In this document: positions 53,101 through 62,903 of the stretch, piece after piece
Layout of the letters: each line of letters starts with the position of its first letter
How positions within the stretch are numbered: position 1 is the stretch's first letter
Assembly: GCA_965237445.1 (NCBI GenBank)
Contig: OZ250142.1
Location: forward strand, 2,170,001 to 2,234,000
DNA length: 64,000 nt
Reading direction: 5' to 3'
Source of the DNA: G963668185 sp965237445
GTDB taxonomy: Bacteria > Chloroflexota > Dehalococcoidia > Lucifugimonadales > G963668185
Position numbers and translations under genes: made by a program
The notes under the pieces: generated by a model
The model's input: the letters and a program-made list of their open reading frames with translations, nothing else
What the model was told of the DNA's origin: nothing
Databases searched by the model: none

Positions 53101-54999
53101 TCATCGCTTGGTGGCGGCCAGAATCTCTTCGTGAGGGATGACGGCGCCGTCTGCGAAGATGATGCCGTCTTTGCAGCGTGACTCGATGCGTCCACTGTCG
53201 AACTGCTCGTGGAACAGGGTGGCGTAGAGGCCGCTTCTATCGAGCAGGGCCTCGTGGTCTCCGAACTCGACGATCCTTCCCCGGTCTACGACGAAAATGA
53301 CGTCGGCTGAAAGGATGGTCGAAAGCCTGTGGGCAATCGCGATGGTAGTCCTGTCCCGCATAAGCGGGCCAAGCGCGGACTGCATCTGGCGTTCGCTGAC
53401 GGTGTCCAGAGCGGAGGTCGCCTCGTCCAGGATGAGGATGCGGGGATCGTGGAGGATGACCCGGGCAACGGATAGCCGCTGGCGTTCGCCTCCTGAGAGT
53501 CTGTGTCCGCGCTCTCCAACCACCGTGTCGTATCGATCCGGCATGTCCATGATCCGGTCGTGTATGAAGGCGGCCCTTGCGGCGGCTTCTATCTCTTCCT
53601 GGGACGCGCCGGGCCTTGCGTACAGGAGATTGCTCCTGACGCTGGCGTGGAACATGTAGCTCTCCTGCGTTACGTATCCGATGATCGCGGCCAGCGACTC
53701 CAGGCGGATGTCTCGCACGTCCATGCCGTCGATCCTGACCACGCCCTCGGTAGGGTCGTACAGGCGTGGTATGAGGTATGAGATCGTCGTCTTGCCAGCG
53801 CCGCTGGGACCTACGAACGCCGCGGTCTGGCCGGGATGAATCTCCAGGCTTACGCCGTTCAGCGCTGCGGCGCGTGAGCCATCCGCACCAGTCCCAGACC
53901 CGTTTCGGTGCTCGGGCATGTAGGACATTCTTACCGACTCGAAGCTCACGCGGCCCGCGACGCCGCGGGGATTGATCGATGCGGCGCCGGGACTGTCTTT
54001 GATGTCCGGTTCGATATCCAGATAACCGAAGATCCTCTCGAACAGGGCGAGTGACGAGCGCAGTTCAACCGATACACGCATCAGCGAGCCGATTGGCCAG
54101 TACAGTCTCGATTGGAGCGTCGTGAACGCCACTATGGTGCCGGACGTGACCGTGAGCGCGAACTGCCCTGTAAGCATGTAGCCGGCGATGAGGTAGATCG
54201 CGATAGGTGACAGGGAGAAGAATATCTGCATTAAGGCGAAGAATGACTGACCTGTCATCTGGCGCTTGATGGCGAGCGACGCCATGCGCTCATTTTCGTT
54301 GTGGAAGCGCTCGATTTCCTGATTCTGCCGGCCGAATAGCTTGGCTAGCACTATCCCGGATATGGACAGGGTCTCGTGCGTAATGGCGGTGACCTCAGCG
54401 GCGGCCTTCTGGGCCTCCGCCGTTACTCTGCGTCTGCGCTCTCCGACGAACGCAGATAGCAGGAAGAAGAAGGGCACGGTGACGACCGACACGACGGCCA
54501 ACTGCCACGAGAGCACCGTCATGGCGACAAGCGTACTTATGACGATGACCACGTTGGACATGACACTGGAGAGTGTGTTGGTAACTACGTTCTGAATGCC
54601 GCCGACATCGTTTGCGATCCTGGACTGAATCTCGCCGGTACGGGTGCCTGTGAAGAAGCCAAGCGAGAGGCGTTGCAGGTGGATGTACAGACGGTCTCGC
54701 AGGTCACGCATGACGCGCTGGCCGACGATGTTGGTGGCCCAGGTCTGGACGATGCCGAGACCGCCGGTAAGGGCCGTGACGCCGGCCATAATGCCGCCGA
54801 GCTTCCAGAGCAGGTCGATGTCGGGACCGCCGCTCTGTGGGAACAGGCCGTCGTCGAACACGGACCGAACGAGGACCGGGTTGACGACACCCAGTCCGGC
54901 GGTAATCAGAATGAGCGCCGCAATGCCGACGGCGTGGAGAGCGTAGGGGCTGAAGGATGCCGCAGCCCTTCGTGCGACGCTTCGTTTGGGAGTTGCCAT
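53101..54999 (-). CDS. ABC transporter, fused permease and ATP-binding (multidrug/lipid type)
   Basis: A 632-residue half-transporter. Six transmembrane helices lie in residues 15-335, with LRDRLYIHLQRLSLGFFTGTRTGEIQSRI in the first coupling region. The ATPase follows: Walker A FVGPSGAGKTTIS (near 400), Q-loop YVTQESYMF, signature LSGGERQRLSVAR, Walker B ILILDEATSALD and switch His AHRLSTI. It is a homodimer or heterodimer exporter of the MsbA/LmrA kind; no partner is beside it. GGAGG precedes ATG. Confidence 0.92.
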   Translation of the reverse strand: MATPKRSVARRAAASFSPYALHAVGIAALILITAGLGVVNPVLVRSVFDDGLFPQSGGPDIDLLWKLGGIMAGVTALTGGLGIVQTWATNIVGQRVMRDLRDRLYIHLQRLSLGFFTGTRTGEIQSRIANDVGGIQNVVTNTLSSVMSNVVIVISTLVAMTVLSWQLAVVSVVTVPFFFLLSAFVGERRRRVTAEAQKAAAEVTAITHETLSISGIVLAKLFGRQNQEIERFHNENERMASLAIKRQMTGQSFFALMQIFFSLSPIAIYLIAGYMLTGQFALTVTSGTIVAFTTLQSRLYWPIGSLMRVSVELRSSLALFERIFGYLDIEPDIKDSPGAASINPRGVAGRVSFESVRMSYMPEHRNGSGTGADGSRAAALNGVSLEIHPGQTAAFVGPSGAGKTTISYLIPRLYDPTEGVVRIDGMDVRDIRLESLAAIIGYVTQESYMFHASVRSNLLYARPGASQEEIEAAARAAFIHDRIMDMPDRYDTVVGERGHRLSGGERQRLSVARVILHDPRILILDEATSALDTVSERQMQSALGPLMRDRTTIAIAHRLSTILSADVIFVVDRGRIVEFGDHEALLDRSGLYATLFHEQFDSGRIESRCKDGIIFADGAVIPHEEILAATKR

Positions 55000-55183
55000 C
55001 GCGAACCTCCGGGCAACTCCAGTCTAGCAAGGCATAGATCGGGGCTACTATGATTTCCGCGCGACATCATCAACGGCGAAGCTCCAGCTACGCATCGAGA
55101 AGGACATGCGGGCATCATCGCCTCGTGAAGCCAACAGCGGTTAGCGCTTGATCAAGGAACGCCGTGCCACGCCAGGTTTCCGG

Positions 55184-55212
55184 TTGACAGTGGTATGCGG
55201 CAGGGCTAGTAT
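55184..55212 (+). promoter_or_regulatory. Promoter of tRNA-Phe/tRNA-Gly
   Basis: TTGACA (55184-55189) and TAGTAT (55207-55212) are spaced by 17 bases. The tRNA begins about ten bases after the -10, so the start falls almost at the mature 5' end. Confidence 0.7.
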
Positions 55213-55221
55213 TTGATTCAC

Positions 55222-55294
<73 letters not shown>

Positions 55295-55349
55295 CGCCGC
55301 CAGGCATTGTTTTACAGCAACCGCCACTCACCTGCACGGATGGCAATGA

Positions 55350-55424
55350 GCGGAAGTAGCTCAGTGGTAGAGCATCACCTTGCCAAGGTGAGGGTCGTGG
55401 GTTCGAATCCCATCTTCCGCTCCA
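55350..55424 (+). tRNA. tRNA-Gly (anticodon GCC)
   Basis: Acceptor GCGGAAG pairs with CTTCCGC, and anticodon stem TCACC/GGTGA holds loop TTGCCAA (GCC). T-loop is TTCGAAT and CCA is encoded at 55422-55424. It lies 55 bases after tRNA-Phe, and they probably share a transcript. Confidence 0.95.
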
Positions 55425-55458
55425 GTTCTTTACGCACATCTGAACCCCGGCGGTACTG

Positions 55459-56739
55459 TTGGTAGAAGACGGCTCATCTCATAACTCCGCGCCTTTGCGT
55501 CCCGTTGTCCGGCTCACGCAGCACAAGTGGGTCTCTCACCAAGGACGTCAATACCTGTACCTGGAGCCGCCGCATGCGCTTGCTAAAGATGGGGTTCTCA
55601 TACCGCGAGAGCTGACGCCGCTTCTAGCGCTGGCGGACGGGACGAGGGACGCCTCCGACCTGCGCGCGGCAATGTCGCTGCGGGCGGGGATCGATCTGTC
55701 GCCGTCCGAAATGGACGAGGTGCTCGGGAGCCTCGACAGGGCGCTGCTCATCGAGAACGGCGCATACGCGGAAGCCGTATCGCGAGCGGTGGACGAGTAC
55801 AGGAGCCTGCCGCATCGAAGGCCCAGTCATGCGGGACCCGTGTACCCGCCCGACCGTGAGGGACTGGCGGAGAGCATCGCAGGGTACGAGACTAATGCGG
55901 AGGGCGATGAGCCGGCCGCCGCCGGCGTGGGCCGGCTCGTGGGCATCGTGAGTCCGCATATCGACTACGTGCGCGGAGGCCCCACGTACGCCAAGCTCTG
56001 GATGAGGGCGCAACCGGACCTGGACGACGTGGACCTTGTGCTCATGTTCGGGACTGACCACTCGGGCGGGCAGGGGACACTTACGCTGACCCGTCAGACT
56101 TACGCGACTCCGCTCGGCAGACTGCCTACGGACGTTCGGATCGTCGATGGGTTGGCTCAGACGCTGGGGCAAGATGCGGCGTACGGGGAGGAGATACACC
56201 ACCTAGGCGAGCACTCCATAGAGCTGGCATCCGTGTGGATGCATCACTATATGAACGGGCGGGAGTGTCCGATGGTGCCGGTGCTGTGCGGCTCGTTCCA
56301 CGGCTTCGTCAACGGCGACGGCGATCCCGCGGTGGACGAGCGCCTGAACGACGCGCTGGACTACCTGGCGGAGGCAACGGCAGGCCGCCGGACGCTGGCG
56401 GTGGCGGCGGGCGACCTCGCGCACGTGGGTCCGGCGTTTGGCGACCCGGCGCCGGTCGACGGGGCGGGCAGGGACGCGCTCCAGCGCAACGACGACGCTT
56501 CAATCGAGACGATTCTGGAGTCCGACGCGGATGCGTTCTTCGAGCTGTCCAGAAGAGAGCAGGACTCGAGAAAACTGTGCGGGTTGCCTCCGATCTACAT
56601 GATGCTGCGTTACCTGGAACGTTCCGGTAGGAGCAGCGTCTCGGGCGAGGCCATGGGCTACGATCAGTGCCCGGCCGACGAATGGGGTGGGTCTCTTGTT
56701 TCCATCATTGGGGTACTTCTTTACGATGACGCTGCTTGA
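55459..56739 (+). CDS. MEMO1 family (AmmeMemoRadiSam system protein B-like)
   Basis: 426 residues. The MEMO domain has LVGIVSPHIDYVRGGPTYAKLW (conserved His, near residue 165), MFGTDHSGGQGTLTLTRQTYATPLG, GEEIHHLGEHSIELASVWMHHY (His-Glu-His) and LAVAAGDLAHVGPAFGD. About 100 extra N-terminal residues (HKWVSHQGRQYLYLEPP...LADGTRDASDLRAAM) are unlike the short archaeal MEMO proteins. The radical-SAM and AMMECR1 partners are not next to it. The family is related to class III extradiol dioxygenases; its role is unclear. TTG start. Confidence 0.87.
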   Translation: MVEDGSSHNSAPLRPVVRLTQHKWVSHQGRQYLYLEPPHALAKDGVLIPRELTPLLALADGTRDASDLRAAMSLRAGIDLSPSEMDEVLGSLDRALLIENGAYAEAVSRAVDEYRSLPHRRPSHAGPVYPPDREGLAESIAGYETNAEGDEPAAAGVGRLVGIVSPHIDYVRGGPTYAKLWMRAQPDLDDVDLVLMFGTDHSGGQGTLTLTRQTYATPLGRLPTDVRIVDGLAQTLGQDAAYGEEIHHLGEHSIELASVWMHHYMNGRECPMVPVLCGSFHGFVNGDGDPAVDERLNDALDYLAEATAGRRTLAVAAGDLAHVGPAFGDPAPVDGAGRDALQRNDDASIETILESDADAFFELSRREQDSRKLCGLPPIYMMLRYLERSGRSSVSGEAMGYDQCPADEWGGSLVSIIGVLLYDDAA

Positions 56740-56791
56740 GATGAACAGTCCGGTTCCAGAGTTCGACTAGGATGCGCGAGGTGAATGCGAA

Positions 56792-57553
56792 ATGACCAGG
56801 ACATTTGATGGGAAAGTTGCTGTGGTTACCGGCGCCGGGTCCGGGATGGGCAAGGCGGCCGCGCAGGCCTTCGCTCAGGCAGGTGCGTCGGTCGTGGTGG
56901 CGGACGTGAATGCGCCGGCCGGCGAACAGGTGGCTAGCGAGCTCCGGCAGGCAGGCGGCGAGGCGCTGTTCATCAAGACGGATGTGTCCAAGGCGGCGGA
57001 CGTCAAGGCGATGGTGGATGGAGCGGTAGAGGCTTTCGGCGGACTCCATTGCGCGTTCAACAACGCCGGCGTGGGCGGGCACTTAGGCTTCATTCACGAG
57101 TACCCGGAGGAGTGGTTCGACCTGATGGTGGACGTGAACCTCAAGGGCGTGTTCCTGTGCCTGAAGTATGAGATCGCGTACATGCTGGAGCACGGCGGAG
57201 GCGCGATAGTGAACAACTCGTCGTCTGAAGGGCTTCGGGGCGCTATGCCTTTTGCGGCGTACATCGGAGCCAAGCACGGTGTCGTCGGTCTCACGAAGGC
57301 GGCAGCATTGGAGACGGCGCGCCATGGAATTCGGGTCAACGCCATCTGTCCGGGAGGGACGAGAACACCGATGCTAGAGGGGGGCGTGGGCAACCTCGAC
57401 GAGTTCGAAGAGAAGAACAGGGAACGTATGGTGATGGGCAGGCTCGGACTGCCCGAAGAGATGGCGGGAGCGGTCCTCTGGTTGTGCTCGGACGAGGCAT
57501 CGTTCGTGACCGGCACGACGCTGTCGATCGACGGCGGGAAGACCGCAGGTTAG
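56792..57553 (+). CDS. Short-chain dehydrogenase/reductase
   Basis: 253 residues, classical SDR. GKVAVVTGAGSGMGKAAAQ (T-G-x3-G-x-G, residues 7-25), NNAGVGG near 90, catalytic Ser in VNNSSSEGL (near 143), and Tyr-x3-Lys as YIGAKHG (near 156). ICPGGTRTPM follows. The C-terminus FVTGTTLSIDGG is typical. GAGGTG precedes ATG. It probably oxidises or reduces an alcohol/ketone with NAD(P); substrate unknown. It heads a run of five metabolic genes on the same strand. Confidence 0.92.
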   Translation: MTRTFDGKVAVVTGAGSGMGKAAAQAFAQAGASVVVADVNAPAGEQVASELRQAGGEALFIKTDVSKAADVKAMVDGAVEAFGGLHCAFNNAGVGGHLGFIHEYPEEWFDLMVDVNLKGVFLCLKYEIAYMLEHGGGAIVNNSSSEGLRGAMPFAAYIGAKHGVVGLTKAAALETARHGIRVNAICPGGTRTPMLEGGVGNLDEFEEKNRERMVMGRLGLPEEMAGAVLWLCSDEASFVTGTTLSIDGGKTAG

Positions 57554-57593
57554 CCAGGGTTACAAGACATTCACCACTCAAGGATGTAGCCGC

Positions 57594-58841
57594 TTGACCA
57601 AGACGGTTGTGCTGGTGGGAACACTCGATACGAAGGGCGAGGAGTTCGCATTCGTGAAGCGCCTCATCGAGGAGCGAGGCCTGCGCGTCTTTGTTGTCGA
57701 CTTCGGAACATTAGGGAGGCCCGCTTTCGCTCCAGACGTCTCGGCAGCCGAAGTGGCGGCGGCCGGAGGCGGAGACCTGCATGAACTGGCGCTCGGCGAC
57801 CGCAAGGACGAGGCGATGCGCGTCATGGCAAGTGGTGTCGAGGCCGTGGCGCGCCGTCTGCACGCGGAAGACCGCCTGCACGGGGTGCTCGGCATGGGCG
57901 GCTCCGGCGGCACGTCGATCGCGACTGCCGGCATGAGGACGCTTCCGTTTGGCGTGCCCAAGGTCATGGTGTCGACCGTGGCGGGCGGGGACGTGAGTTC
58001 TTTCGCGGGCATCAAGGACATCGTGTTTATGCCGTCGATCGTGGACGTGGCCGGAATCAATCGGATCAGCCGAGCGGTGTACGCGCAGGCGGCGGCTGCG
58101 GTCTCGGCCATGGTGGATGCGGCCGGAGACCAAGACGGCGTGGACGACAGGCCGGTGATCGTGGCGTCCATGAACGGCAACACTACGGCCTGCGTGGAGC
58201 ACGTGCGCGGAGTCCTGGAGGCCAGGGGCTACGAGATGCTGATCTTTCATACCACCGGTGTAGGCGGCAGGACGTTGGAGGGGCTGGTCTCGGACGGTCT
58301 GGCCGCGGGCTGCCTCGACTTGACGACCGTGGAGCTGGCGCAGGAGGTGGTCGGAGGGCCATTTGCCGCGGGGCCGGACCGCTGTACCGCTGGGCCTCTT
58401 GCGGGCGTGCCGACGCTGCTGGCGCCGGGGTGCGTCGATATGATCGGCTTCCGGCCCAACGATTCGATTCCAGACCGCCTGAGCGGCCGCCCGATCTATC
58501 ACTGGAACCCGGATACGCCGCTGGTGAGGTCGGGGCCTCGCGAGAACCGGGCCGTGGGCGAGATGATCGCGGCCGCCGCAAACGCCGCCATAGGGCCGGT
58601 TGCCGTGATGGTCCCGCTGAAGGGCGTGTCGATGCTGGACAGTCTTGGAGAGGTCTTCTGGGACCCGGAAGCGGACCGCGAGTGCTTCGACGCGATCAAG
58701 ACGAATCTGAACGCGGGTATCGAACTGCATGAGCTTCCACACAACATAGCGGACACGGAGTTTGCGAAGGCCGCCAGCGAGGTGTTCGTTAGACTACTCG
58801 AAAGAGCGACCTCGAAGTCGCAAACAGTTGGTACGAATTAA
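57594..58841 (+). CDS. UPF0261/Tm-1-like ATP-binding domain protein
   Basis: 415 residues. TKTVVLVGTLDTKGEEFAFVK at the N-terminus, GMGGSGGTSIATAGMRTLPFGVPKVMVSTVAGGD near residue 100 and VGGRTLEGLVSDGLAAGCLDLTTVELAQEVVGG near 222 are the family hallmarks. The family is named after the plant Tm-1 virus resistance protein, but bacterial members are metabolic and of unknown reaction; they often sit beside phosphoenolpyruvate-mutase-like or amidohydrolase genes. TTG start, 40 bases after the SDR gene, so likely co-transcribed. Confidence 0.88.
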   Translation: MTKTVVLVGTLDTKGEEFAFVKRLIEERGLRVFVVDFGTLGRPAFAPDVSAAEVAAAGGGDLHELALGDRKDEAMRVMASGVEAVARRLHAEDRLHGVLGMGGSGGTSIATAGMRTLPFGVPKVMVSTVAGGDVSSFAGIKDIVFMPSIVDVAGINRISRAVYAQAAAAVSAMVDAAGDQDGVDDRPVIVASMNGNTTACVEHVRGVLEARGYEMLIFHTTGVGGRTLEGLVSDGLAAGCLDLTTVELAQEVVGGPFAAGPDRCTAGPLAGVPTLLAPGCVDMIGFRPNDSIPDRLSGRPIYHWNPDTPLVRSGPRENRAVGEMIAAAANAAIGPVAVMVPLKGVSMLDSLGEVFWDPEADRECFDAIKTNLNAGIELHELPHNIADTEFAKAASEVFVRLLERATSKSQTVGTN

Positions 58842-59007
58842 CGTTGCCCAAGCGCCTCTTGGTTAGTTACCATCACATGTGCGATAATTCACAACCGGGA
58901 AAAAGAGGGGACTTTCAGGCCTATCTGGGAGTCGGCTGGGCGCTCCGCCAAGAAATGCTCCGCTCTTTGCACGGACGCTAGCCACATACCTCAAACTAGG
59001 AGAGCCT

Positions 59008-60783
59008 GTGGAACCTAAAGCCACAACCACTATGGCTATAACCGGAGCGGGCGCGACATCGGGCGAGTCCGACGTGAAGCGCACGAAGCCAGCGTCCGAA
59101 GTGGTCTCTGTACCCAGAATGTTCATGGGCGAGTTGACCACTCACACGGACGGTATCGGCCTCATGTCCGTATTGAGGGCTCTGCTTGACCATGGTGTGT
59201 TCGATTTCTTTGCTGAGATGTCCGAAGCCGGGCAGGAACATGCCAGCCTTGGCGAGATCGTGGAACGGTTCGGGGCAAACCCGGGTTACCTGAATGTTGT
59301 CATGCGCGCCCTTTCGAGCCAGGGCTGGCTCGAACGCGAACCGGCGCTGAACGCGGAGGATACCCGCTTCAAGCTCACTCATTCGGGAGGCATCGCTGTC
59401 GAGCTTTTGCGAGACGCAGACTGCCTGGCCTCTCTAAAGGCGTTCATCCCAGCCGCGGCGGGTCTGCGCGACTTGCTCAGGGAAGCGGCCCGTTCGGATG
59501 AAGCCAGGAGCACCTACGAGTCTCTTGTGGATGCGAGCGAGAGGGAGTGGGACCTGCCTGATGCTGACGGCGAAGAAGCCAACATCGTGAGGCAGCAGAT
59601 CCTCGCGCACCTGGACGGGAACCTGCTGGGCCCGACCGTGATTGGTCTCAAGGACCGTACTCCAGACGGCCGCGATGGAGTGCTGGACCAGCTCAATGGC
59701 GCGGAGGACTTCGTTGACGTTGCCCTTCTTGAGGGCAGAAGCGGAGGCCTGACGGCGGCGTTCAAGCTGCTGGAGCGCAAGGGCTGGATTACGTTATCCG
59801 GCAACCGGGTGGCGCTGACCGATAAGGGCCAGTACGCGGCGAAGCGCGGATGGTCTTACGGCGTGCCCACGTCCTACATGCTGACGTACGCTGCGATCGA
59901 TGAACTGCTGTTCGGCGATCCGGAGGTCCTGAGGCAGGGGTCGCCGGGAGACCCGGAGTTGCACGTTGACCGCGCCATGAACGTAAAGGGCAGCGGCGGC
60001 GCTCACGGCGCTTACTTCGGGGCCATCGACCAGGTAATTGTCGACAGGTTCAACTTGCCGTTCGAAGACCAGCCGCTTGGGTTCGCGGATATGGGATGCG
60101 GAGACGGCACGTGGCTCGAGCATGTCTACCACCTTGTGATGGACTCGACGGAGCGGGGCAGACTCATTCGCGAGAACCCGGACGACCGGCGATACGATCT
60201 GGTGCTTGTGGGGGCTGACTACAATCCGGCGGCACTGGAGATCACACGGGCGAAGCTGGACGGCGCGAACATTCCACACCTGGCCGTGTTTGGTGACGTC
60301 AACGACCCGGCAGGCTTCAGGCAGATCCTGGCAGATCGCGGGATCGATTCGAGAGCCCTGCTGCACGGAAGCTCATTCCTGGTGCACAACCGGCCATACA
60401 CGCCACCGGAAGACGTGGCTGCGGCCGAGGCGCGAACTGCGGACCTCCAGGGCGCCTACGCCTGGCGGGGAGCAGTGGTGCCCAACAATATGCTCCAACA
60501 AAGCTTGGTCGAGCACTTCAGGGCCTGGGCGCAGATCGTCGGCAGGCACGGGATGGTCATCCTGGACCTCCACGATCCTATTCGAATAGAAGTGGGCCGA
60601 ACGCTGACGAACTACATCCTGTCGCACGGGCTGTCCGATCAGTTTACAACGCCGCTGAAGGTGTTCCTCTCAGCCGCGCAGGAAGCGGGACTGACGGCGC
60701 ACGAGCGCTTTCACCGCAGATTCCCGGGCGCCGAGGAGCGTGCGACGATCAGCGTGAACTACTTCACCGTAGACGGAGCGTAA
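59008..60783 (+). CDS. Large class I SAM-dependent methyltransferase with two winged-helix-like regions
   Basis: 591 residues. The N-terminal half has two winged-helix-like parts: FFAEMSEAGQEHASLGEIVERFGANPGYLNVVMRALSSQGWLERE (near 73-117) and LTAAFKLLERKGWITLSGNRVALTDKG (near 249-275), as in the dimerisation domains of O-methyltransferases. The catalytic domain starts at LGFADMGCGDGTWLEHVYHLV (motif I, near 360) with VGADYNPAALEITRAKL and HGSSFLVHNRPYTPPED. The substrate is unknown; the size and double domain suggest secondary metabolism. GTG start with GGAGAG. It stands between UPF0261 and Nudix genes. Confidence 0.8.
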   Translation: MEPKATTTMAITGAGATSGESDVKRTKPASEVVSVPRMFMGELTTHTDGIGLMSVLRALLDHGVFDFFAEMSEAGQEHASLGEIVERFGANPGYLNVVMRALSSQGWLEREPALNAEDTRFKLTHSGGIAVELLRDADCLASLKAFIPAAAGLRDLLREAARSDEARSTYESLVDASEREWDLPDADGEEANIVRQQILAHLDGNLLGPTVIGLKDRTPDGRDGVLDQLNGAEDFVDVALLEGRSGGLTAAFKLLERKGWITLSGNRVALTDKGQYAAKRGWSYGVPTSYMLTYAAIDELLFGDPEVLRQGSPGDPELHVDRAMNVKGSGGAHGAYFGAIDQVIVDRFNLPFEDQPLGFADMGCGDGTWLEHVYHLVMDSTERGRLIRENPDDRRYDLVLVGADYNPAALEITRAKLDGANIPHLAVFGDVNDPAGFRQILADRGIDSRALLHGSSFLVHNRPYTPPEDVAAAEARTADLQGAYAWRGAVVPNNMLQQSLVEHFRAWAQIVGRHGMVILDLHDPIRIEVGRTLTNYILSHGLSDQFTTPLKVFLSAAQEAGLTAHERFHRRFPGAEERATISVNYFTVDGA

Positions 60784-60873
60784 GGCAACCACACTTCGCG
60801 CCTAGCGCTCGTTTGTTGCGCCCCGTTCGGGGTGCCTATAAACTGCGGTCGGGATTTCCCTACGCATACCTTT

Positions 60874-61650
60874 ATGGACACTATCCGGCATACGGTCAAC
60901 GACTTCGCCGGTGTGGTCACGCAATCCGAGTTCCTCCCAGAGTCTGCTGAAGCGTTCGAAGAGCAGTTGGCGAACTCGCTGGCCGCCTGGTCGGACAAGG
61001 GGTACAAGGCGGTCTGGCTGGAGATTCCGATCGAAAAGGCGTCCCTGGTGCCCCCGGCCATCAGGGCCGGCTTCAGCTACCACCACGCGGAGGAGTCTTA
61101 CGTAACGCTCACGCTGCCCCTGGTGGAAGGGACGTACATTCCGCCGCACGCTTCGCACTACATAGGCGTTGGCGGCGTGGCGGTCAACGAGGACCGGGAG
61201 CTGCTCGTGGTGTCCGAGCTGTACCACAGCCGCAGGCGAAGCAAGCCCTTCTACAAGCTGCCGGGCGGGGCGCTGCGGGCCGGCGAGCACGTGTCAGACG
61301 GCATCGTTCGGGAGGTGGAGGAGGAGACGGGGATCAGGACCAGGTTCGAGTCGATGGTCTGCTTCAGGCAGTGGCACGGCTACAGGTTCGGCAAGTCCGA
61401 CATCTACTTCGTGTGCAGGCTGACGCCGCTGAACAGAGACATCCAGAAGCAGGATGACGAGATCGACGAATGCTTCTGGATGCCTGTGGACGAGTATATG
61501 TCGTCGGAGTACGTTTGGGAGTTCAACAAGAGTATCGTGTCGGCCGCGCTGGAGAGCGAAGGTATGGTACAGGCAACGCTGGGCGAGAACAGGGACGCCG
61601 CCAGGTTCGAGTGGTTCATGCCCAGTGCAGGTGTGATGGGAGCGAGGTAG
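60874..61650 (+). CDS. Nudix hydrolase with NUDT6-like N-terminal domain
   Basis: About 258 residues. An N-terminal region (NDFAGVVTQSEFLPESAEAFEEQL...VWLEIPIEKASLVPPAIRAGFSYHHAEESYVTLTLPL) resembles the pre-Nudix domain of NUDT6-like proteins. The Nudix box is GGALRAGEHVSDGIVREVEE followed by ETGI, with all G-x5-E-x7-R-E-U-x-E-E residues. It probably cleaves a nucleotide diphosphate linkage. ATG 60874 (MDTIRHTV) is chosen on family fit; GTG at 60832 is an alternative with a GGGG upstream. It follows the methyltransferase gene by 90 bases. Confidence 0.85.
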   Translation: MDTIRHTVNDFAGVVTQSEFLPESAEAFEEQLANSLAAWSDKGYKAVWLEIPIEKASLVPPAIRAGFSYHHAEESYVTLTLPLVEGTYIPPHASHYIGVGGVAVNEDRELLVVSELYHSRRRSKPFYKLPGGALRAGEHVSDGIVREVEEETGIRTRFESMVCFRQWHGYRFGKSDIYFVCRLTPLNRDIQKQDDEIDECFWMPVDEYMSSEYVWEFNKSIVSAALESEGMVQATLGENRDAARFEWFMPSAGVMGAR

Positions 61651-61704
61651 GCGCGTTTCAGGGCGTCGAGAACTTATCGTGGACAGAGAAGCAGGAGGTA
61701 TAGC

Positions 61705-62787
61705 ATGAAAGCTGCCGTGTTCCGTGGAGTGGGTGTGCCGCTGGAGGTGGAGGAAGTAGAGATCGACGAGCCGCGTCCTCGTGAGATCGTCGTAAGGACG
61801 GGCGCCTCCGGCGTGTGTCGCAGTGACCTGCATTATGTCGAAGGGAAGTACACTACTAAGACGCCGATCGTGCTTGGCCATGAGGCGGCCGGCACTGTGG
61901 AGGCCGTCGGCGACCAGGTAACTTACGTCAAGCCCGGCGACCATGTGATTACGTGCCTGTCCGTGTTCTGCGGTACCTGCGAGCGTTGCCTCGAAGGCCG
62001 CATGGCAATTTGCCTGGAGGGCGACACGTCGCGCCAGCGATCCGACGGGCCTCGTCTCCGGCAGGGCGACACCGAGATACGACAGTTCCTGAATCTGTCC
62101 TCATACGCGGAGCAGATGTTGATCAGCGAGAACGCGGCCGTAAAGATTCGTGAAGACGTGCCATTCGAGCAACTGGCGCTGATAGGCTGCGGCGCTACCA
62201 CCGGCCTGGGGGCAGCGCTAAATACCGCGCAGGTGCGGCCCGGCAGCACGGTGGCCGTCGTCGGTTGCGGCGGCGTTGGACTGAGCGCAATTCAGGGCGC
62301 GGTGTTGGCAGGTGCGCTTCGCATAATCGCCGTGGACGCCGTCGAGACGAAGTTGGGACTGGCCCAGGAACTGGGAGCGACGGACGTGGTCGACGCGTCG
62401 AGCGGAGATGTGGTGGAGCGAATCATGAGCCTGACAGGGGACGGCGTCGATTATTCGTTCGAGGCAATTGGGAAGAAGGAAACCTCTGAGCAGTGCTACG
62501 AGATGCTCCGGGCGGGCGGCACTGCCACGATTATCGGCATGATCCCGGAAGGCGTGAAGATTGAGATCGACGGCCCATCTCTCCTCAACGAGAGGCGGGT
62601 CCAAGGCAGCAACATGGGGTCCAACAGGTTTCGCGTGGACATGCCCCGGTACGTGGAGTTCTACAGGCAGGGCAGGCTCAAGCTGGATGAGATGGTCACT
62701 CAGCGCATCGGGCTGGAGGACATCAACAGCGCGTTCGAAGACATGAACGAAGGCCACGTGGCGCGGAGCGTGATCACGTTCGATTAG
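61705..62787 (+). CDS. Zinc-dependent alcohol dehydrogenase (MDR family)
   Basis: 360 residues. GVCRSDLHYVEGKY (Cys zinc ligand), LGHEAAGTVEAVG (His-Glu), four-Cys structural zinc lobe CGTCERCLEGRMAIC (near 89-103) and the Rossmann motif VAVVGCGGVGLSAIQGAVLAGA (near 181-202) are complete. It oxidises an alcohol or S-(hydroxymethyl) substrate with NAD. GGAGG lies eight bases before ATG. It is between the Nudix gene and glutamine synthetase gene, same strand. Confidence 0.93.
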   Translation: MKAAVFRGVGVPLEVEEVEIDEPRPREIVVRTGASGVCRSDLHYVEGKYTTKTPIVLGHEAAGTVEAVGDQVTYVKPGDHVITCLSVFCGTCERCLEGRMAICLEGDTSRQRSDGPRLRQGDTEIRQFLNLSSYAEQMLISENAAVKIREDVPFEQLALIGCGATTGLGAALNTAQVRPGSTVAVVGCGGVGLSAIQGAVLAGALRIIAVDAVETKLGLAQELGATDVVDASSGDVVERIMSLTGDGVDYSFEAIGKKETSEQCYEMLRAGGTATIIGMIPEGVKIEIDGPSLLNERRVQGSNMGSNRFRVDMPRYVEFYRQGRLKLDEMVTQRIGLEDINSAFEDMNEGHVARSVITFD

Positions 62788-62903
62788 GAAGACGGCGACG
62801 GCGCAGGTTGGCTGAGGCGCCGTTGACACTTCCCATGGGCCCGGCTAACGTTTAGGCCGCCCAGGAAGGCTCCGGATCCTTGGTGCGGGAGGTGCGGACT
62901 GAC